This document shows positions 32,921-44,761 of a DNA stretch of 64,000 nucleotides, piece after piece. The notes under the pieces were generated by a model that saw only the letters and a list, made by a program, of their open reading frames with translations, made no database searches and was not told the DNA's origin. Within the stretch, counting starts at the first letter, position 1. Each line of letters begins with the position of its first letter. This DNA comes from Coprinellus micaceus (lineage: Eukaryota > Basidiomycota > Agaricomycetes > Agaricales > Psathyrellaceae): the NCBI GenBank assembly GCA_951394405.1, contig OX596337.1:1736001-1800000 (forward strand). The letters are read 5' to 3'. Both the position numbers and the translations under genes were made by a program.

Positions 32921-34547
32921 ATGGCCTCAATAAAGGCAGCGCTCCTGTACTCCCCTGACCATACCTTCACGATACGTCCCGTCCTCCTCCCCTCCAAGCT
33001 GGCGTTCGCCATGCGTCCCTCCTGCTCTCCACCCTTCCTGCCCTCGTCGCCCTCGGTCTCGACGCTGACCTCTCTGCCCCCTCCAGCGCCCCAAATACCC
33101 TCAGCATTCAGACAGTCCCTGCGCAGTTGGTGGTCGAATGTGGGGCAGAAGCAGGCGCAGATCTCAGAGCAGCGAATCCTCCTCAGACTCCCATATTTCT
33201 CGAAATACTCAAAGCCTCCATCGACGGCCCCAGAGGCACCCCTCACGGTTACCTCCTCGCTCGTCCCACTCTCAAAGCCGAAGCACTACTTGAATACGCT
33301 TGCCATCAACTCCACAGACCCCGACACTGCACCCTCAGCAGCCCCACCAGCAGTCCTTCTGCATGGATATGGCGCGGGGCTCGGATTCTTCTTCAGAAAT
33401 ATCCCCTCACTCGGTTGGTGGGCGGAGCAACGGAGAACGTCTGTCTACGCTCTTGACTGGCTGGGCATGGGCCGTTCGGCTCGTGTTCCATTCACTGTCA
33501 AAGCCAAACGCGATGACGTTCCAGGACGGGTTCATGAAGCCGAGTCCTTCTTCATCGATTCACTCGAGGAATGGCGGGAAGCAATGGGCCTTGAACGCAT
33601 GACACTCATCGGGCACTCGTTAGGGGCCTACCTGAGCGTGGCATATGCCCTCCGCCACCCAGAGCGGGTGTCGAAACTCATCCTTCTATCGCCCGCCGGA
33701 GTCCCTAGGGGCCCGAATTATACGGAAATAGCGAGAGAAATGACCGACCACGGCGCCGATCCTGAGGGCGAGCACCACGAGCACCCAGAAAGGGACTCCT
33801 CGAATGCCGAACCAGCCACCGGGAAGAGACTCGCGGGGATGCGTTCAGGGCAGAAGAAACACTCGCATCAAGCGGAGCCTCAGTCTTTTGGTCGCAAAGT
33901 CTTCACATACCTATGGGAGGAGGGGTGGTCGCCATTCCAGGTTGTGCGATCCACCCTGTTCTGGGGTCCCATGCTGGTCGGAAAGTATTCCAGTCGACGG
34001 TTCCAGGGATTGGACGATGAGGAGACGCGAGATCTCCACGACTATATCCTCAACATCACCTTGGCTAAGGGCTCTGGAGAATACTGCATCTCTCATTTGC
34101 TCGAGCCCGGCGCACACGCCAGGATGCCCCTGGTCGATAGAGTCGCGGCGCTGAAGATCCCGATCACCTTTGTCTGTAAGTAGCGAGCCGCAGCATTAAT
34201 TAAACGAAGCTAACGCATGTTTCTAGACGGCGATCATGATTGGATGGACCCGCTAGGGGGCATGCAGAGCGTGGAGGCCTTGCGACAGGCAGGCAATGGT
34301 GAAGGGAAGATGTATATTGTGAATAATGCCGGACATCACCGTACGTTTTCTTCACAACCCTTAGAGACCCTGGTGGCTAATAGCACGTATAGTGTACCTT
34401 GATAACCCGGACGCCGTCAACGCCCTCCTCCTCAAGGAGTTGGACAAGCACCATCAGTCTTACAGTCATTTCAGGGATGATAGTGACTCGACAGATTCCT
34501 CCTCTGAACATTCCTCGCCAGACGGTTGTAACACGTTCTACTCATAA
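32921..34547 (+). CDS. CLD1: Alpha/beta hydrolase of the ABHD4/ABHD5-Cld1 family
   Basis: Likely lipid hydrolase; yeast Cld1 is a mitochondrial cardiolipin-specific phospholipase and Ict1/ABHD5 relatives act on phosphatidic acid. Exons are 32921-34175, 34227-34340 and 34393-34547, giving 507 residues. N-terminal SLRSWWSNVGQKQAQISEQR matches the family's WW-containing helix. The fold marks are LLHGYGAGLGFFFRNI, YALDWLGMGRSAR, the nucleophile elbow LIGHSLGAYLSVAYALRHPE, and the acid in YGDHDWMD. The C-terminal NAGHHLYLDNP carries the H-x4-D motif of this family and is built across the last intron. An insert near residues 275-320 is His/Glu-rich. The exact substrate and the Cld1-versus-Ict1 choice cannot be decided from sequence. 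Confidence 0.85.
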
Positions 34548-35158
34548 ATGAAAGAATGGTATTCGCGCCCAGTGTAGCGCTTATGGACCTCCCCTTTCGC
34601 TTTCGTCTACTCGCCACCGTTATACCCGATCGTCACACCGTATTCAACAGTCTTTCAGACAAGGTTCATTCACCATCAACGCTCTTATCCCCAGCACTCG
34701 CTTTGCCCTTCCCTGCCCAGCTGCCTAGTCATATAGGCCCCCTGGCACATCCATTCTTTGCCCTCCCCTGTGGTTGTATGTATCATACTCTAGACGAATC
34801 CCTCTGTAATTCACTGTAATCTAGGAAGTCTTCCCATCACACTCTGCTCTAATACCGGTGGACTCGGCCAATTCATTCTCTTGGATGACATGGTTCCGTC
34901 GCACCTGATGCCTCTGGCCCTCCAATCCAACCGACGGATTGTCATATGGTTATCGCGCTAATTTGGTTTACACCTTCGTGGCGTCGCTTGCGACCGACGC
35001 TAATACCTCAGGCAAACATCGTGTATAGACCACCGTTGGCAGTCGAAGCATGACACTCTGCACAGCGCAACCCGTCTATAATCGTAACCAAGAAAGTCCG
35101 CCCCTGTTAAATATAGTACACGCATTTATGATGGCCTTCTACCCTCCCTCCGGCGAGT
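34548..35158. other. Convergent 3' region CLD1-like / FMN1
   Basis: About 610 bp between two stops. Open frames in it (for example 34556-34819) look like 3' UTR readthrough. No repeat or RNA gene seen. Confidence 0.5.
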
Positions 35159-35942
35159 CTATTTCTCCGTGGTGTCGACGTTGCATTGGTCCTCGAAGTG
35201 CGGATCCTTGGAGAATTTCCGGTACTCCGATCGCTCTAAGCAGTTCAAAGCAACGCGTTTGTCGATCTCGATGTCTTCAATAAGCGCTCCTGAGACAGGT
35301 ATGAGTATAGGGTAGAGAGAGGTCTAGGGAAAGGACGTACCTCTTGAGACGTAGTCCAACTCGGGTCGAATGTATCCCAATACCACCGCCCTCATCTCAT
35401 AACCGTAAAAGTCCTTCTCGAAGTTATGCATGATATGAATTTCCTGTGAATCCTTTAAGCAACGGCGGGATGCGGTGTCGAGAGAATCAACTCACAGCAG
35501 TCAACTTTTCGTTCTTGTAGAATGGATTCCATCCCAAGCTCATAACCATGGGCAAGACCTCGACATCCTCCGGCCTGAACCCCTCGGCCGCCGGTGTCAC
35601 GACCTGTGCATACCCATAGTACACACCAGTATTCGCAACACTGCTCATAGGCGTTATCGACTCATCAGGTAGGTTGGCTGTTCAGGGGGTATACTGCATT
35701 AGCTGACTCGCCGTCTTAACCGCAATGTGGTAAGAATCGGACGCACCGGTTGGGCATCCAAGGTCCTTCCCCCCTCTCCCAAAGCCCCTTTGCACCTTTC
35801 CAACAAGGAATATAGGAAAAGGGGCTTCTGGGCTGTCGGGACCCACAATCTGTGGCCGCTCCGCTCTGAATTCCTCCGAATGGAACTTGACAGCGGGTCG
35901 AGGCACCTCGTGCTGCTGGATTTCTAGTGCGGTCGGGGTCAT
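35159..35942 (-). CDS. FMN1: Riboflavin kinase (FMN synthesis)
   Basis: Phosphorylates riboflavin to FMN using ATP. Exons are 35747-35942, 35496-35677, 35341-35443 and 35159-35289, giving 203 residues. The signature KVQRGFGRGGKDLGCPTANL is assembled at the first splice. Next come TGVYYGYAQVV, MVMSLGWNPFYKNEKLTAEI, MHNFEKDFYGYEMRAVVLGY and IRPELDYVSR, the flavokinase barrel with its catalytic Glu region (DFYG). The tail has ALIEDIEIDKRVALNCLE. Start at 35942 gives a 36-residue lead before the domain; upstream in-frame residues lack a family match. It is divergent from TAF8, 239 bp apart. Confidence 0.94.
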
Positions 35943-36181
35943 GATAAGATAAAGAAAATCTAGGCGTCTAGATTCGATAATCGAGACCTGGGGTATACGA
36001 AGTCGTGGTGGTGAGACGATAGATAGGTAGTCGTAGAGGAATGAGAGAGAGGACCGGGGCCGGCCATGCTGACTCCAGCAATCCGCTATCCCGTGCACAC
36101 CGTAATCAGGCATACGACTCAACTTCCCCATCCATCACTCCTTCCTTTTCTGTCACCACCACTTCCTCACTCCGCGCCTCG

Positions 36182-37256
36182 ATGTACCAGCAGCCTCAGG
36201 TCTCGGCAGGCGACGCAGTGGCCGCTGCAGCCTCTGGGTCACAGCAGGCTCAACAAGCTGCAGCGTATATCAACCAGTACTACTCAGCAACCTATACCCC
36301 CGTTCCAGTGGTAGCTGGACCAATCGTTGCGCCAGGCGCACTTTCGTACTATGCATTCTCGGGGAATAATATCGCACAAACTAGCGTCAAACCCGGAGAA
36401 GTATCTCCTCCGCCAGCGGAACCCGCCGTCACGCCAAAGGTCGCAGAGAACGCGATGAGGAAGTTGGTAACAGCCGAGTTGAAGCGTGTTGGTTTCGAGA
36501 ACGCAGAGCCTATGACAGCAAAGCAGCTGGAATTGGAGGTGCAGGCTTGTGAGTTTGAATCGTTATCCCACTAGATTTGAATCCAAAGTAGATGTGGTCG
36601 ATTGCAGTTGTGCAGCAGCTGTTCCAACGGGCACACGAATACGCGAACCTCGCCAACCGCGCTGGGCCAATCGCGCCAGACCTCCTGAAAGCATGCGATG
36701 AATTCTATCTGCCTCTGAATGAACTCTACAGTGTTGCCAAGCGGTCAAAGAGGAAGGGGCGTAGTGCGTAGCCGTCGTATTATCCCCAGGCAATGACGAG
36801 GCTGATGCTCCTTCTAGGAATCAATCGCGTAAAAGCCAACACAATTACCCACCCTCCCGCATCCCGGTCTCCTTCACCAGACCTGCTTGACTCAGACGAC
36901 GAAGGTACAACACCATCTGTCCCACTCACGTTACGCCAACTCCCGCCGCACTTCCCATCGTTACCTCCAAAACACACATACATGAAAACACCTGTGCGTT
37001 GATCTCTGCTCATCATCCTTATAGGTGCCCATCAACGAACCTGACCTATTATTCTTAGATATCCCCACCAAAGAAAGCAGCCCTCCCATCTCTCGAGAAG
37101 AAACTCAAGACTGCAGGTCTTGTCCAGAAATCACTACAGAGCTTGCTGACTGCAACAGAGGAGAACACGAACAACGAAGACGCCGAGCTGCTCGGGCACA
37201 TCGTCAACTGGGAAACGGGTTTGCATCCCAGGAAGCGGTGGAAGGTGGGGAAATAA
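36182..37256 (+). CDS. TAF8: TFIID subunit Taf8
   Basis: General transcription factor subunit; its histone-fold (bromodomain-associated) domain pairs with Taf10. Exons are 36182-36548, 36608-36763, 36818-36993 and 37059-37256, giving 298 residues. Residues 1-80 are Gln/Ala/Pro rich. The histone fold runs from NAMRKLVTAELKRVGFENAE over QLELEVQAFVQQLFQRAHEY to NRAGPIAPDLLKACDEF. The Taf8 C-terminal domain follows with SPDLLDSDDEG, RQLPPHFPSLPPKHTYMKTP and PPKKAALPSLEKKLKTAGLV. Intron 2 ends at TTCTAG, not at the nearer CCCCAG, because only the former keeps the SRSPSPDLL frame. It converges on the Myb gene, 166 bp away. Confidence 0.93.
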
Positions 37257-37422
37257 AGCTGGCCCTCCCTTTTTCTCCGTTCGTGAACAATGCCGAACGA
37301 TGCGTAGGAGTTTCATTGGCATTGGTATGTGCGATGTACAATACGGTGTGTGGTATCATGCAGGTCGATTATAAGGCCGATTATCAGGTTGATATGTTGA
37401 GGCGACCACTACATGGTCGCGA

Positions 37423-39602
37423 CTAGTTGCTCCCAGCGCCCTTCCCAGAGGCGAAGCGTGCAGATCGTCGAGGAGCCGCCGGTTCGGTAGCACCAGGTGT
37501 AGCAGTCGGCGGGTCCTGGGGTGGCTCAACGTTAGGTGGAGCAGCTTGTGATGCAATCTTCATCTTCTCTTTCGGCTTTGGCTTTGCTGTGGGAGTTAGG
37601 CACTTTTTCTTGGGCCCAATCTCAGACGGGTTCGCACCCTCGCCCTCTTCTGCGATGGGTGGAACTGTGGTTGCCATCGGATTGGCCTTCTTTCTCTTAG
37701 ACGCCCGAAGGATCGTGTCCGCGCCAGCGGGGGTCGCTCGTTTCTTCCCTCGACCTCTTGCGGTTGTGATTGCTTCTCCCTGCTCGCTCGGCGGGGCGGT
37801 CGACTGCACACTGGGTAGTTCGAGGGGGGTGTTTCGTGTATTGCTTCCTCCAGCCACTGCAAAGGGCAGCTCACTTTGAACGCTCATTTCTCGGGGGGTA
37901 GCAGAAGGTAGTGATGGGGTTACAGAGCCAGTTCCTGGAGCAGGGCTCATCATCACCAAACCAGAAGTCGATCCTATCGTGCCCTTCGTCAACTTGTTGA
38001 ACCGTAAACGACACTGTTTGAAAAAATCTGTGTTAGTAGACATCACAAAAACCGATGAACCGAGAACGCACGCTCGGCCCAGTCTTCCCATTTCCAATAT
38101 TCTCACTGATCGCCTTCCACTGCCTCCCCTCACGATTCACCATCTCAATCAGCTTCCTATCTTCCTCTTCCGACCAGACGTTCTTCGACGACCCCGCACT
38201 CAACTGCGCCGTCCACCGCTCATTACACTGATCATTCGTCCTGCCGGGAACGTATTCTGCCACCCGAATCCAGGACGTGCCGATTACGGCTACGGCTTTC
38301 TTTAAGCGCTCGTCTTCCAGTGCCGTCCACGCCCCACGTTTAATGTTGGGGTTGAGAGATTTATTGTACCGGTTTTGACATTGAGTAGGGGTGACGTTGT
38401 CTGCGACATCGCGGGCAACTAGGAAATGGTATCGCTATGTTAGAGAGAGTTGTGCGAAACCAGGATGAACGGACCTGCCGCCCAGTTGTTCACGCCGTAC
38501 TTCTCCACGCCTTGGAGGAGAAGTGTGTCGGACTCCTGATCCCATAAGTGTCGTTGGCGGGGTTGTCCACGATTCGCAACGTCTGCGACAGTTCGGTGGG
38601 TCTGTTCAATAGCGAGTCCCCGGTGAGATGGCCCCGAAGGTCAATTAAGGTGGCACTTACCCCAAGCTCGTTAGTGACCTTAACCCAGTCAACATGACCA
38701 TCCGGGTCTGTCGGTGTTGCTCTCAGAATCTCAAACAGCTTGTTGGTCTCGGGCGTCTTCCACTCGGAGTGGTTGAAGGCTGGGCTATGGCTGCCGACCC
38801 ATTTGATTCGACATTGGTCCGCAGTGAATTTGTCGCTGGACATGTCCGACACCTTTTGAACAAAAGTTTCCAAATAAGCTTAACAGCAGATGGATACGAT
38901 CGCGTACCTTCTCGGCTACTATGCTCCAGTCGACACCGTCAACATTCGTGTCCAAGTCTACAGGCTCCTCGTTTCTGCGTCGGGAGCTCAGAATGCATTT
39001 CTCGCAGTATAATCCAGTGGAACGTACCCTTCCTGTTTCCTGTAAGCCTGGAGCCGCTGGTTCTCAGAGCGAACTGCATTCTTCAGTACCTCGAGCTGCT
39101 TCGAGTTGACTGGGCAAACGTGAGCTCAAGCCTCGACCCATTGACAAAACTAAACGGACATGACTGGGGAGTTATTCGTGCGAGGAAATCGACGCGTTTC
39201 TTCGCTTCATCGTGGAAAGGAGACTCCTAAGTGCCGATATGAGGCCTGTCCCATGGAATATACGCGTCGGATAATCCTCACCTCATTGAGGCATTCGCTC
39301 AGGGGAAAGAGGCTAAATGCTCTCCTCGCTCCATGAATTTGAATTTCGTCCTCGGCGTCTTCAGGGTCTGTCCCATTTTCTAAAGCTTCCTACTTCACCG
39401 TATCAAAGCATGTTGAATTTGTCGTACTGTTGCTTTGACGTACCAGGAGTCTGTCTGCCTCCAATATTTCCAATTCCAATTGCTCTGCCCGATGTGCGAG
39501 TTCGTGCTGGAGTGCCTGGTTGGCGGCCAAGGCCTTCTGGGCAAGCCCTAGCGCCTCTTCCGACGCAAAGGTTGTCGAAGTTGAGGCCGACGCATCTGCC
39601 AT
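37423..39602 (-). CDS. Multi-repeat Myb DNA-binding protein, SNAPC4-like
   Basis: Nuclear DNA-binding protein with several tandem Myb/SANT repeats, most like the snRNA-activating complex subunit SNAPC4. Nine exons: 39428-39602, 39282-39367, 39160-39226, 39028-39109, 38908-38974, 38661-38852, 38475-38601, 38072-38418 and 37423-38013, giving 577 residues. The N-terminus EEALGLAQKALAANQALQHE is a coiled coil. Repeats show the spaced Trp pattern: VDGVDWSIVAEKV with CRIKWVGSHS, SEWKTPETNKLFEIL, LWDQESDTLLLQGVEKYG with NNWAAVARDV, GAWTALEDERLKKAVAVIG with SWIRVAEYVPGRTNDQCNER, and VWSEEEDRKLIEMV with QWKAISENIG and RLRFNKL. The last exon is basic, disordered, with likely nuclear signals (KKRATPAG, SKRKK). 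The exon-1/exon-2 join has two possible acceptors. Confidence 0.8.
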
Positions 39603-39775
39603 AGCCTACTCGACGTGGCGAAACAGCCTCGTCATCGTGGCTCGCATCGAGGTCGAGTTTTGATCGGCGTCGGTCTCGAGACGGATCCTGACCCCATCAA
39701 GCACGTGGGAACCTGGCAACGCGCCGAGGACGACCCAACTTTCTCATCGTGTGCCAGCGCTGACTCCCTCCAGCC

Positions 39776-40514
39776 ATGGCCAACGCCTCTGCAAAACGTA
39801 TTGGTACGTCCACAGATAGTTATCTTCGAATACCTATCACATTGCCTGATGCAGCGTTCACACAGCGAACCAGAATGAGGCGACCGTGAAGCAGCTCAGG
39901 CTTGGCTTGTTCATTCCAATCTTGATTTCCTTGGTTCTCCGCTTCCTCTTCAGGAGACATACTCTGCCGCCATCGAAGACAATTCTAGCTCTTCATGTCC
40001 TCACATACTTCCCGGCATTCTTCCTCTCCAACTATTTGATCAAGATTGGAACGACGAGGCGCGATCCTCAAACAGGCGCACTTATATCCTATGGCGAAGA
40101 TTTGGGTCAGACTGGAGTGACTGAATGGTGCTTTGATATCCTCTATATTACATGTGAGTTCATCTCAGCCCCATTCCAGTTTAATGGCTTACCTTTAATC
40201 ACGCGCCATTTCACCAGGGGCTTGCCAGGTCGGCAGTGGCGCTTTCGGGGATTGGTTCTGGTGGCTCTACTTGGTGGTAAGTTGGGATGTGTCGTCGTCA
40301 TCTAGGTCCTCATATCGCCAATTAGATTCCATTATACGCCGTCTTCAAACTCTGGACATCTGTGATATCACCTATGGTGCTCGGTCGAAGCTCGTCGCCA
40401 GCCGCAAATGGCAACGAAGAGGCTGCACCTTCAAGCACAAGTAAACGTCAAGAAAAACTTCGTAAACGACAAGAACGCGGCGATCTTCGCGTGAAAATGC
40501 AAACACGGAAGTGA
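39776..40514 (+). CDS. TMEM208-like ER membrane protein (SND pathway)
   Basis: Small ER membrane protein of the TMEM208 family; relatives (yeast Snd2) help target proteins to the ER independently of SRP. Exons are 39776-39803, 39866-40153, 40218-40276 and 40326-40514, giving 187 residues. It starts MANASAKRIANQNEATVKQL. Hydrophobic segments are GLFIPILISLVLRFLF, ALHVLTYFPAFFLSNYLI and a C-terminal pair around FWWLYLVIPLYAVFKLW. Other family marks are RRDPQTGALISYGEDLGQ and GVTEWCFDILYITWACQVGS, the latter made at a splice. The basic tail KRQEKLRKRQERGD is typical. It is divergent from the Myb gene. Confidence 0.9.
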
Positions 40515-40792
40515 TCTTTTTGACTGCCATATGTTGCTTGTTATTATATCTATTTGGATGAAATAGACGAGGGGGTCGTCTGGTCGGCCCCTTGCATTGT
40601 CGAACTCGCTTTCAAGTTGGGAGCCTAGCGCTGGCAGGAGCTGGAGTCAAGGATGACCGTCCACGTGTCTGACGTGACTTCGACGCGTTAATCAATCTCC
40701 TCCCTCAGTTTTTTATTCTCTCTCTTCTTCCTTCTCTCATCCACATAGTTTACCTTGCTCCTGACACCCGAACTGAACAGCATACATTCCTT

Positions 40793-43700
40793 ATGGTGTT
40801 CGAGGGGGGACTCAACGACGAGGTAAGGCGCCTATTCCTGTCCCAATACACTTTCCCTCACCGACGTCCCCGATAGGGCGCAAACATGCTCACTGTCTAT
40901 CTGTCTGGGCCCTGCTTTGGCGACACGACCCCTTCATTGGTGAGGCATGCCCAGCTCCCCGTTTTGGACGTAATTGAAAGGGTTTCCACGCATACACCCA
41001 GTCCCCAGGCTCCTCTGCATCCCAAAGTGCCCTGGATGCGGTGCTACACGACGACGGAAGGCTTGATGCACACCAAGGGCCACAGGTATGTCTAAATCTG
41101 TCCATATGCGCTTGAACTGTCATTTGATTCGGCAGCACCGACCCCCTTTCGACGTCGACGGGGGCCCCGGAAACGAGGCTTCCGTCCATCAAGCATTGGT
41201 TGGCAGCTCCGCGCGTTCTCAGCGTCAGATAGAGGCGTTGATCGACTTCGGTGGCGGTGACCAAGTGGGCGCCTATCCCGCGCCGGTGCAGGCACAGCTC
41301 CACGTCCACGAGGACCTGCTTGAGCTTTCCTCCGAGACGCCTGCGCGACAGCAACATGCTCAGCAGCAGTGTCAAAGCCACGAGGACTCCGCGAGCATCG
41401 CATTCGAGGCGCCCACTCAGTTGGAATGCTATACTCCCGGAAGTGGGTATTTGGGCAGCACCCCCCAACCCCCTGGCGAGCGATCTAACATGCGCTCGGA
41501 CGCTGGGGACTATCAAGATTCGCAGGGGCTTGACGAAACCCAGTTTGGCGATGAAAATTATGGTTCAGGCCCACGAACATTCGGCGACCCGCTCTGTGAG
41601 GATGAAATCGATGAATTGGATGAGGAATATTCTGAAAATGGTACGTCATTTCATCTGACCTGACTATATGCTGTTCCTCTTCCTTATGTCCCATATCAAT
41701 TAGACCTCACTTGGCCCAATACCCGGTGGAGGGGTGCGGAGTCCAACCTTCAGGGCTCCAGTCCACCGCAAGTCTTCTCGTCGTCACCCGGCATGCCCTC
41801 CTCTCAAACCTCCCTCGCTGATAACGACGAAGGTGAGCATGACGCCGGTGCGAAGGGTGATACCATCCGACCCCAGCTTTTGCCCCCGTTCATGTCGAAG
41901 GATTGTCTTGGTCAAATGGGCACGACGGAAATGAACGCTAGTAATTTCCAAGACGACACAGAAACATACCCTGAGACGAGCGTTCTTACCGGCGATGCCG
42001 TCTCTCCGGCGCCTCTTACACTCGAACAGGATGCATTTGAAGCTGAAGCTCCCGTGCTGCGAGCCGAGGTGGTTCGAGACGACTCTCAGATGCGCGAAAC
42101 TCCGTTCCAACCAGGTGCAGATCCTGACTTGGATGACGATGTGGAGGAGGCACGAGGCTCTGTACTGCCTTTGAACTCGCCCACACACGACGATACCCTC
42201 TCTCACCCTGGCGCATATGTCGTGGCTCCCACCTTACCTGACCAGCCCATTTTCGCTCAGGCGTTAGGATCTGCAGATGGCGACAGCGATTACGAGGAGA
42301 CACGAGGCATAGTGTCACCTCATAGTTCCCCCTTCTTCGCCCGGGAGGATGCTGTTCACCTGGAACCGTCTGCTGGTTTAATTGACGAGAACCGCATGTT
42401 AGTCGACCCTCAATGTGGAAAACAACAAGGCGGCGAGTCAGAGGATGAAGCACGCGGCGTGGATCCACCTCTGAGCTCTATTCTTGGCGACTTCTGTGGC
42501 TCTCTGGCAGAGTCTATCGAATACAGTCTGGATCTGGATAATCATCTCGGCGAGGAAATCGCGGATCTCGCTGACAACTCAATTGCCTCTGACAACGTGA
42601 AGACCTCGCCTGCTGAGGAGCATGGCACGTCCCTTTTGCACGGCGAGCTGAATTCATTGGCGAGCGCAGATAATTCTCGCGTTTTTCGTACGGAGGCATC
42701 GTCTCGCCTGCCCACTGATCAGGTGGAGGGGGCCACGGAACACGACGCCCAGGGGGCGCAAATAATAGACGGGGATTCCCGAAAGGTGAGCATTAAAAGT
42801 TTATCCTAGTTATCGAAGCTTAAACTTATCACTTCTCGTCGCAGAACGGAGATATGGCCATTGGAAACCCGCCAGCTACGGATGGCTACGGCCACATTGC
42901 CAAACAGATTGCCTTTGGATTTCCCACTACGGCGGCGGCCTTTGACAAGGTACTTTGCTGCACTTTTCAAACCCGGTTCATTCTGTGTCTGATAATTTCG
43001 AGCTTAATAGGACACGGCTCTTACCCATGAGCACGTTGAGTATGACGACAGTTCAATTTTCGACGGCCATCAAGAGCCACAGGGCCTAGATGCAGGGAAG
43101 GCTTCACTCCCTGACCTCAGTTATCGTCCCGAGGTAAAGGCTCTATGCAAACCGGGGATTCAAGAAGACGCCTTCTATTATCGGTCGCTAAAGCGACAAC
43201 CTTCGTGTGCTGCTGCCGGCGAGGAGCGCAAATCCCCTCGTCGTCCAGTGTGCCCCTCCTTGCCAAATCCAAAACGAACCACCGCCGCCGGCCGGCTGTT
43301 GCAACACAAAAAACTTTCGAAACCCTTCAAATGTCCCACCATTTCCAATCCCTCCTCCACGGGGAGCGCCGCTGCCTGCAGACCTGGAACAGCGCAGTCG
43401 TCTTTATCTCAAGTCAAACAAGAAAACCAGATCGAATCGTTCCCGCAAGTGGCAATTCCGCTCTGCAAGGAAGACACCAAGATTAAGCACCGCACGCAGC
43501 GAGCCGGAGCGCAGTTCAAATCGCCGCTGACGATTCTAACCTCTGGGCAACAACCGTTAATTCGGCCAACCCCAACGATACATGCGTTGGAGAGGAAGGC
43601 GCAGACCCTGAAGCGCGCAGTCAGGGTTTTGGAAGATAAGGAAGAGGCAACCCTTCAGGCGCTTATTGCCAAGTGGTTAGAGGCCGGGCGCGAAGTAGCG

Positions 43701-44048
43701 TACGAGTTGTGGACAGTGGCGAAAGACGCTTGTGGAGAGGGAGGTAGCTCCGGCAGGGCCACGGATGGAGACCGAACCCGTAAACGGAAGGTCGAAGAGA
43801 GTTGGGGTTGGGACGACGGAAATGAACGGAAGAAATCGAATCTGGGTAACGGATCGAGCTGGGGCTGGGTCCCTGTTCCCGATGGTGACGCCGAGCACGC
43901 TGAAGACGGAGAGGGTCACGACGCGTCAGAGCAACACGACGAAGGAGAAGGGGGAACGCATGAGACGATTGGGACCATGCTCATGCAGCTTGGAATTTGT
44001 CCGTCAGTTTTGGGGTGGGATGAAGAGGAAGGCTGTTTCGTAGGCTGA
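40793..44048 (+). CDS. SFR1: Swi5-dependent recombination protein Sfr1/Mei5 with a long N-terminal extension
   Basis: Homologous-recombination mediator; Sfr1 pairs with Swi5 and stabilises Rad51/Dmc1 filaments. Exons 40793-40822, 40877-41089, 41136-41640, 41704-42785, 42845-42949 and 43011-44048 give 990 residues. The Sfr1 domain is at the C-terminus: ALERKAQTLKRAVRVLEDKE coiled coil, LIAKWLEAGREVAYELW, then TIGTMLMQLGICPSVLGWDE EEGCFVG to the stop. The first 770 residues are acidic and disordered, much longer than yeast Mei5 or fission-yeast Sfr1. They include three imperfect copies of an EE-A/T-RG repeat in exon 4. All exon phases agree through to the Sfr1 domain. The join 41089/41136 uses a weak donor (GTCTAA), so the first two exons are the least certain and could belong elsewhere. 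Confidence 0.8.
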
Positions 44049-44761
44049 AGTCCTCCGAAATTAAATCGCGGAACGATGAGACGGGTGTCGGGGATGAAGA
44101 GATGAGTCCATGTTTTTTCCTATTCTGTATTTTGTCGGAGGATTCGTCAACATTGCAATGAACCCCTGGCCACAGATATGTATGATTCAATGATTTGCCA
44201 CAGCGAATCCCGGCCATTCGCAGAGCCATGGCGTGTGTTGATGAAACTCACTTGAACTTGAAACGGCCCGCAGGCTATGCAACCCGTTGTTGGGCTACAC
44301 CCCTTGTTGCTAACACTGTTTCTACTAGTGGCCACAACCTGAACGCCCCGTTCATGGATGCAGTTTCTGACTCTTTCATTTTGAGGTGCGACAATCTTCG
44401 CCTATTCCGCGTATGCGATGCAGAGGCGTGCCTACCACGCCTCTCTGGACGTAAAGTGCGGGAGCAATGGGGTCTATATCAAAATGAGCAAGGGACGCTC
44501 CATGATTGTCATCACAGTTCCCCCTCCTCCCACTTAAACTCGCTAACCGAACACCCATTGCTTTACATCTCATCTCCCTCACCATCCCGCGTCCAAGTCA
44601 AATTGTCTCGAGCGCAGCCGCCCGAGTCACCTCACCGCCTCCCTTACCCTAGATTCCCTTAAAGGCAACGTAGAGGCTTTGTGACAGGACCCGGGATCAA
44701 TTTGTAGCCCTCGGTCGCTCATCCTCGTCCCTCGTTTCTTCCAAAGCCCCAACATATCGCA
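44049..44761. other. Intergenic SFR1 / zinc-cluster gene
   Basis: About 710 bp between tandem plus-strand genes. It holds the SFR1 3' UTR and the next promoter. Open frames on both strands show no family signal. Confidence 0.5.
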
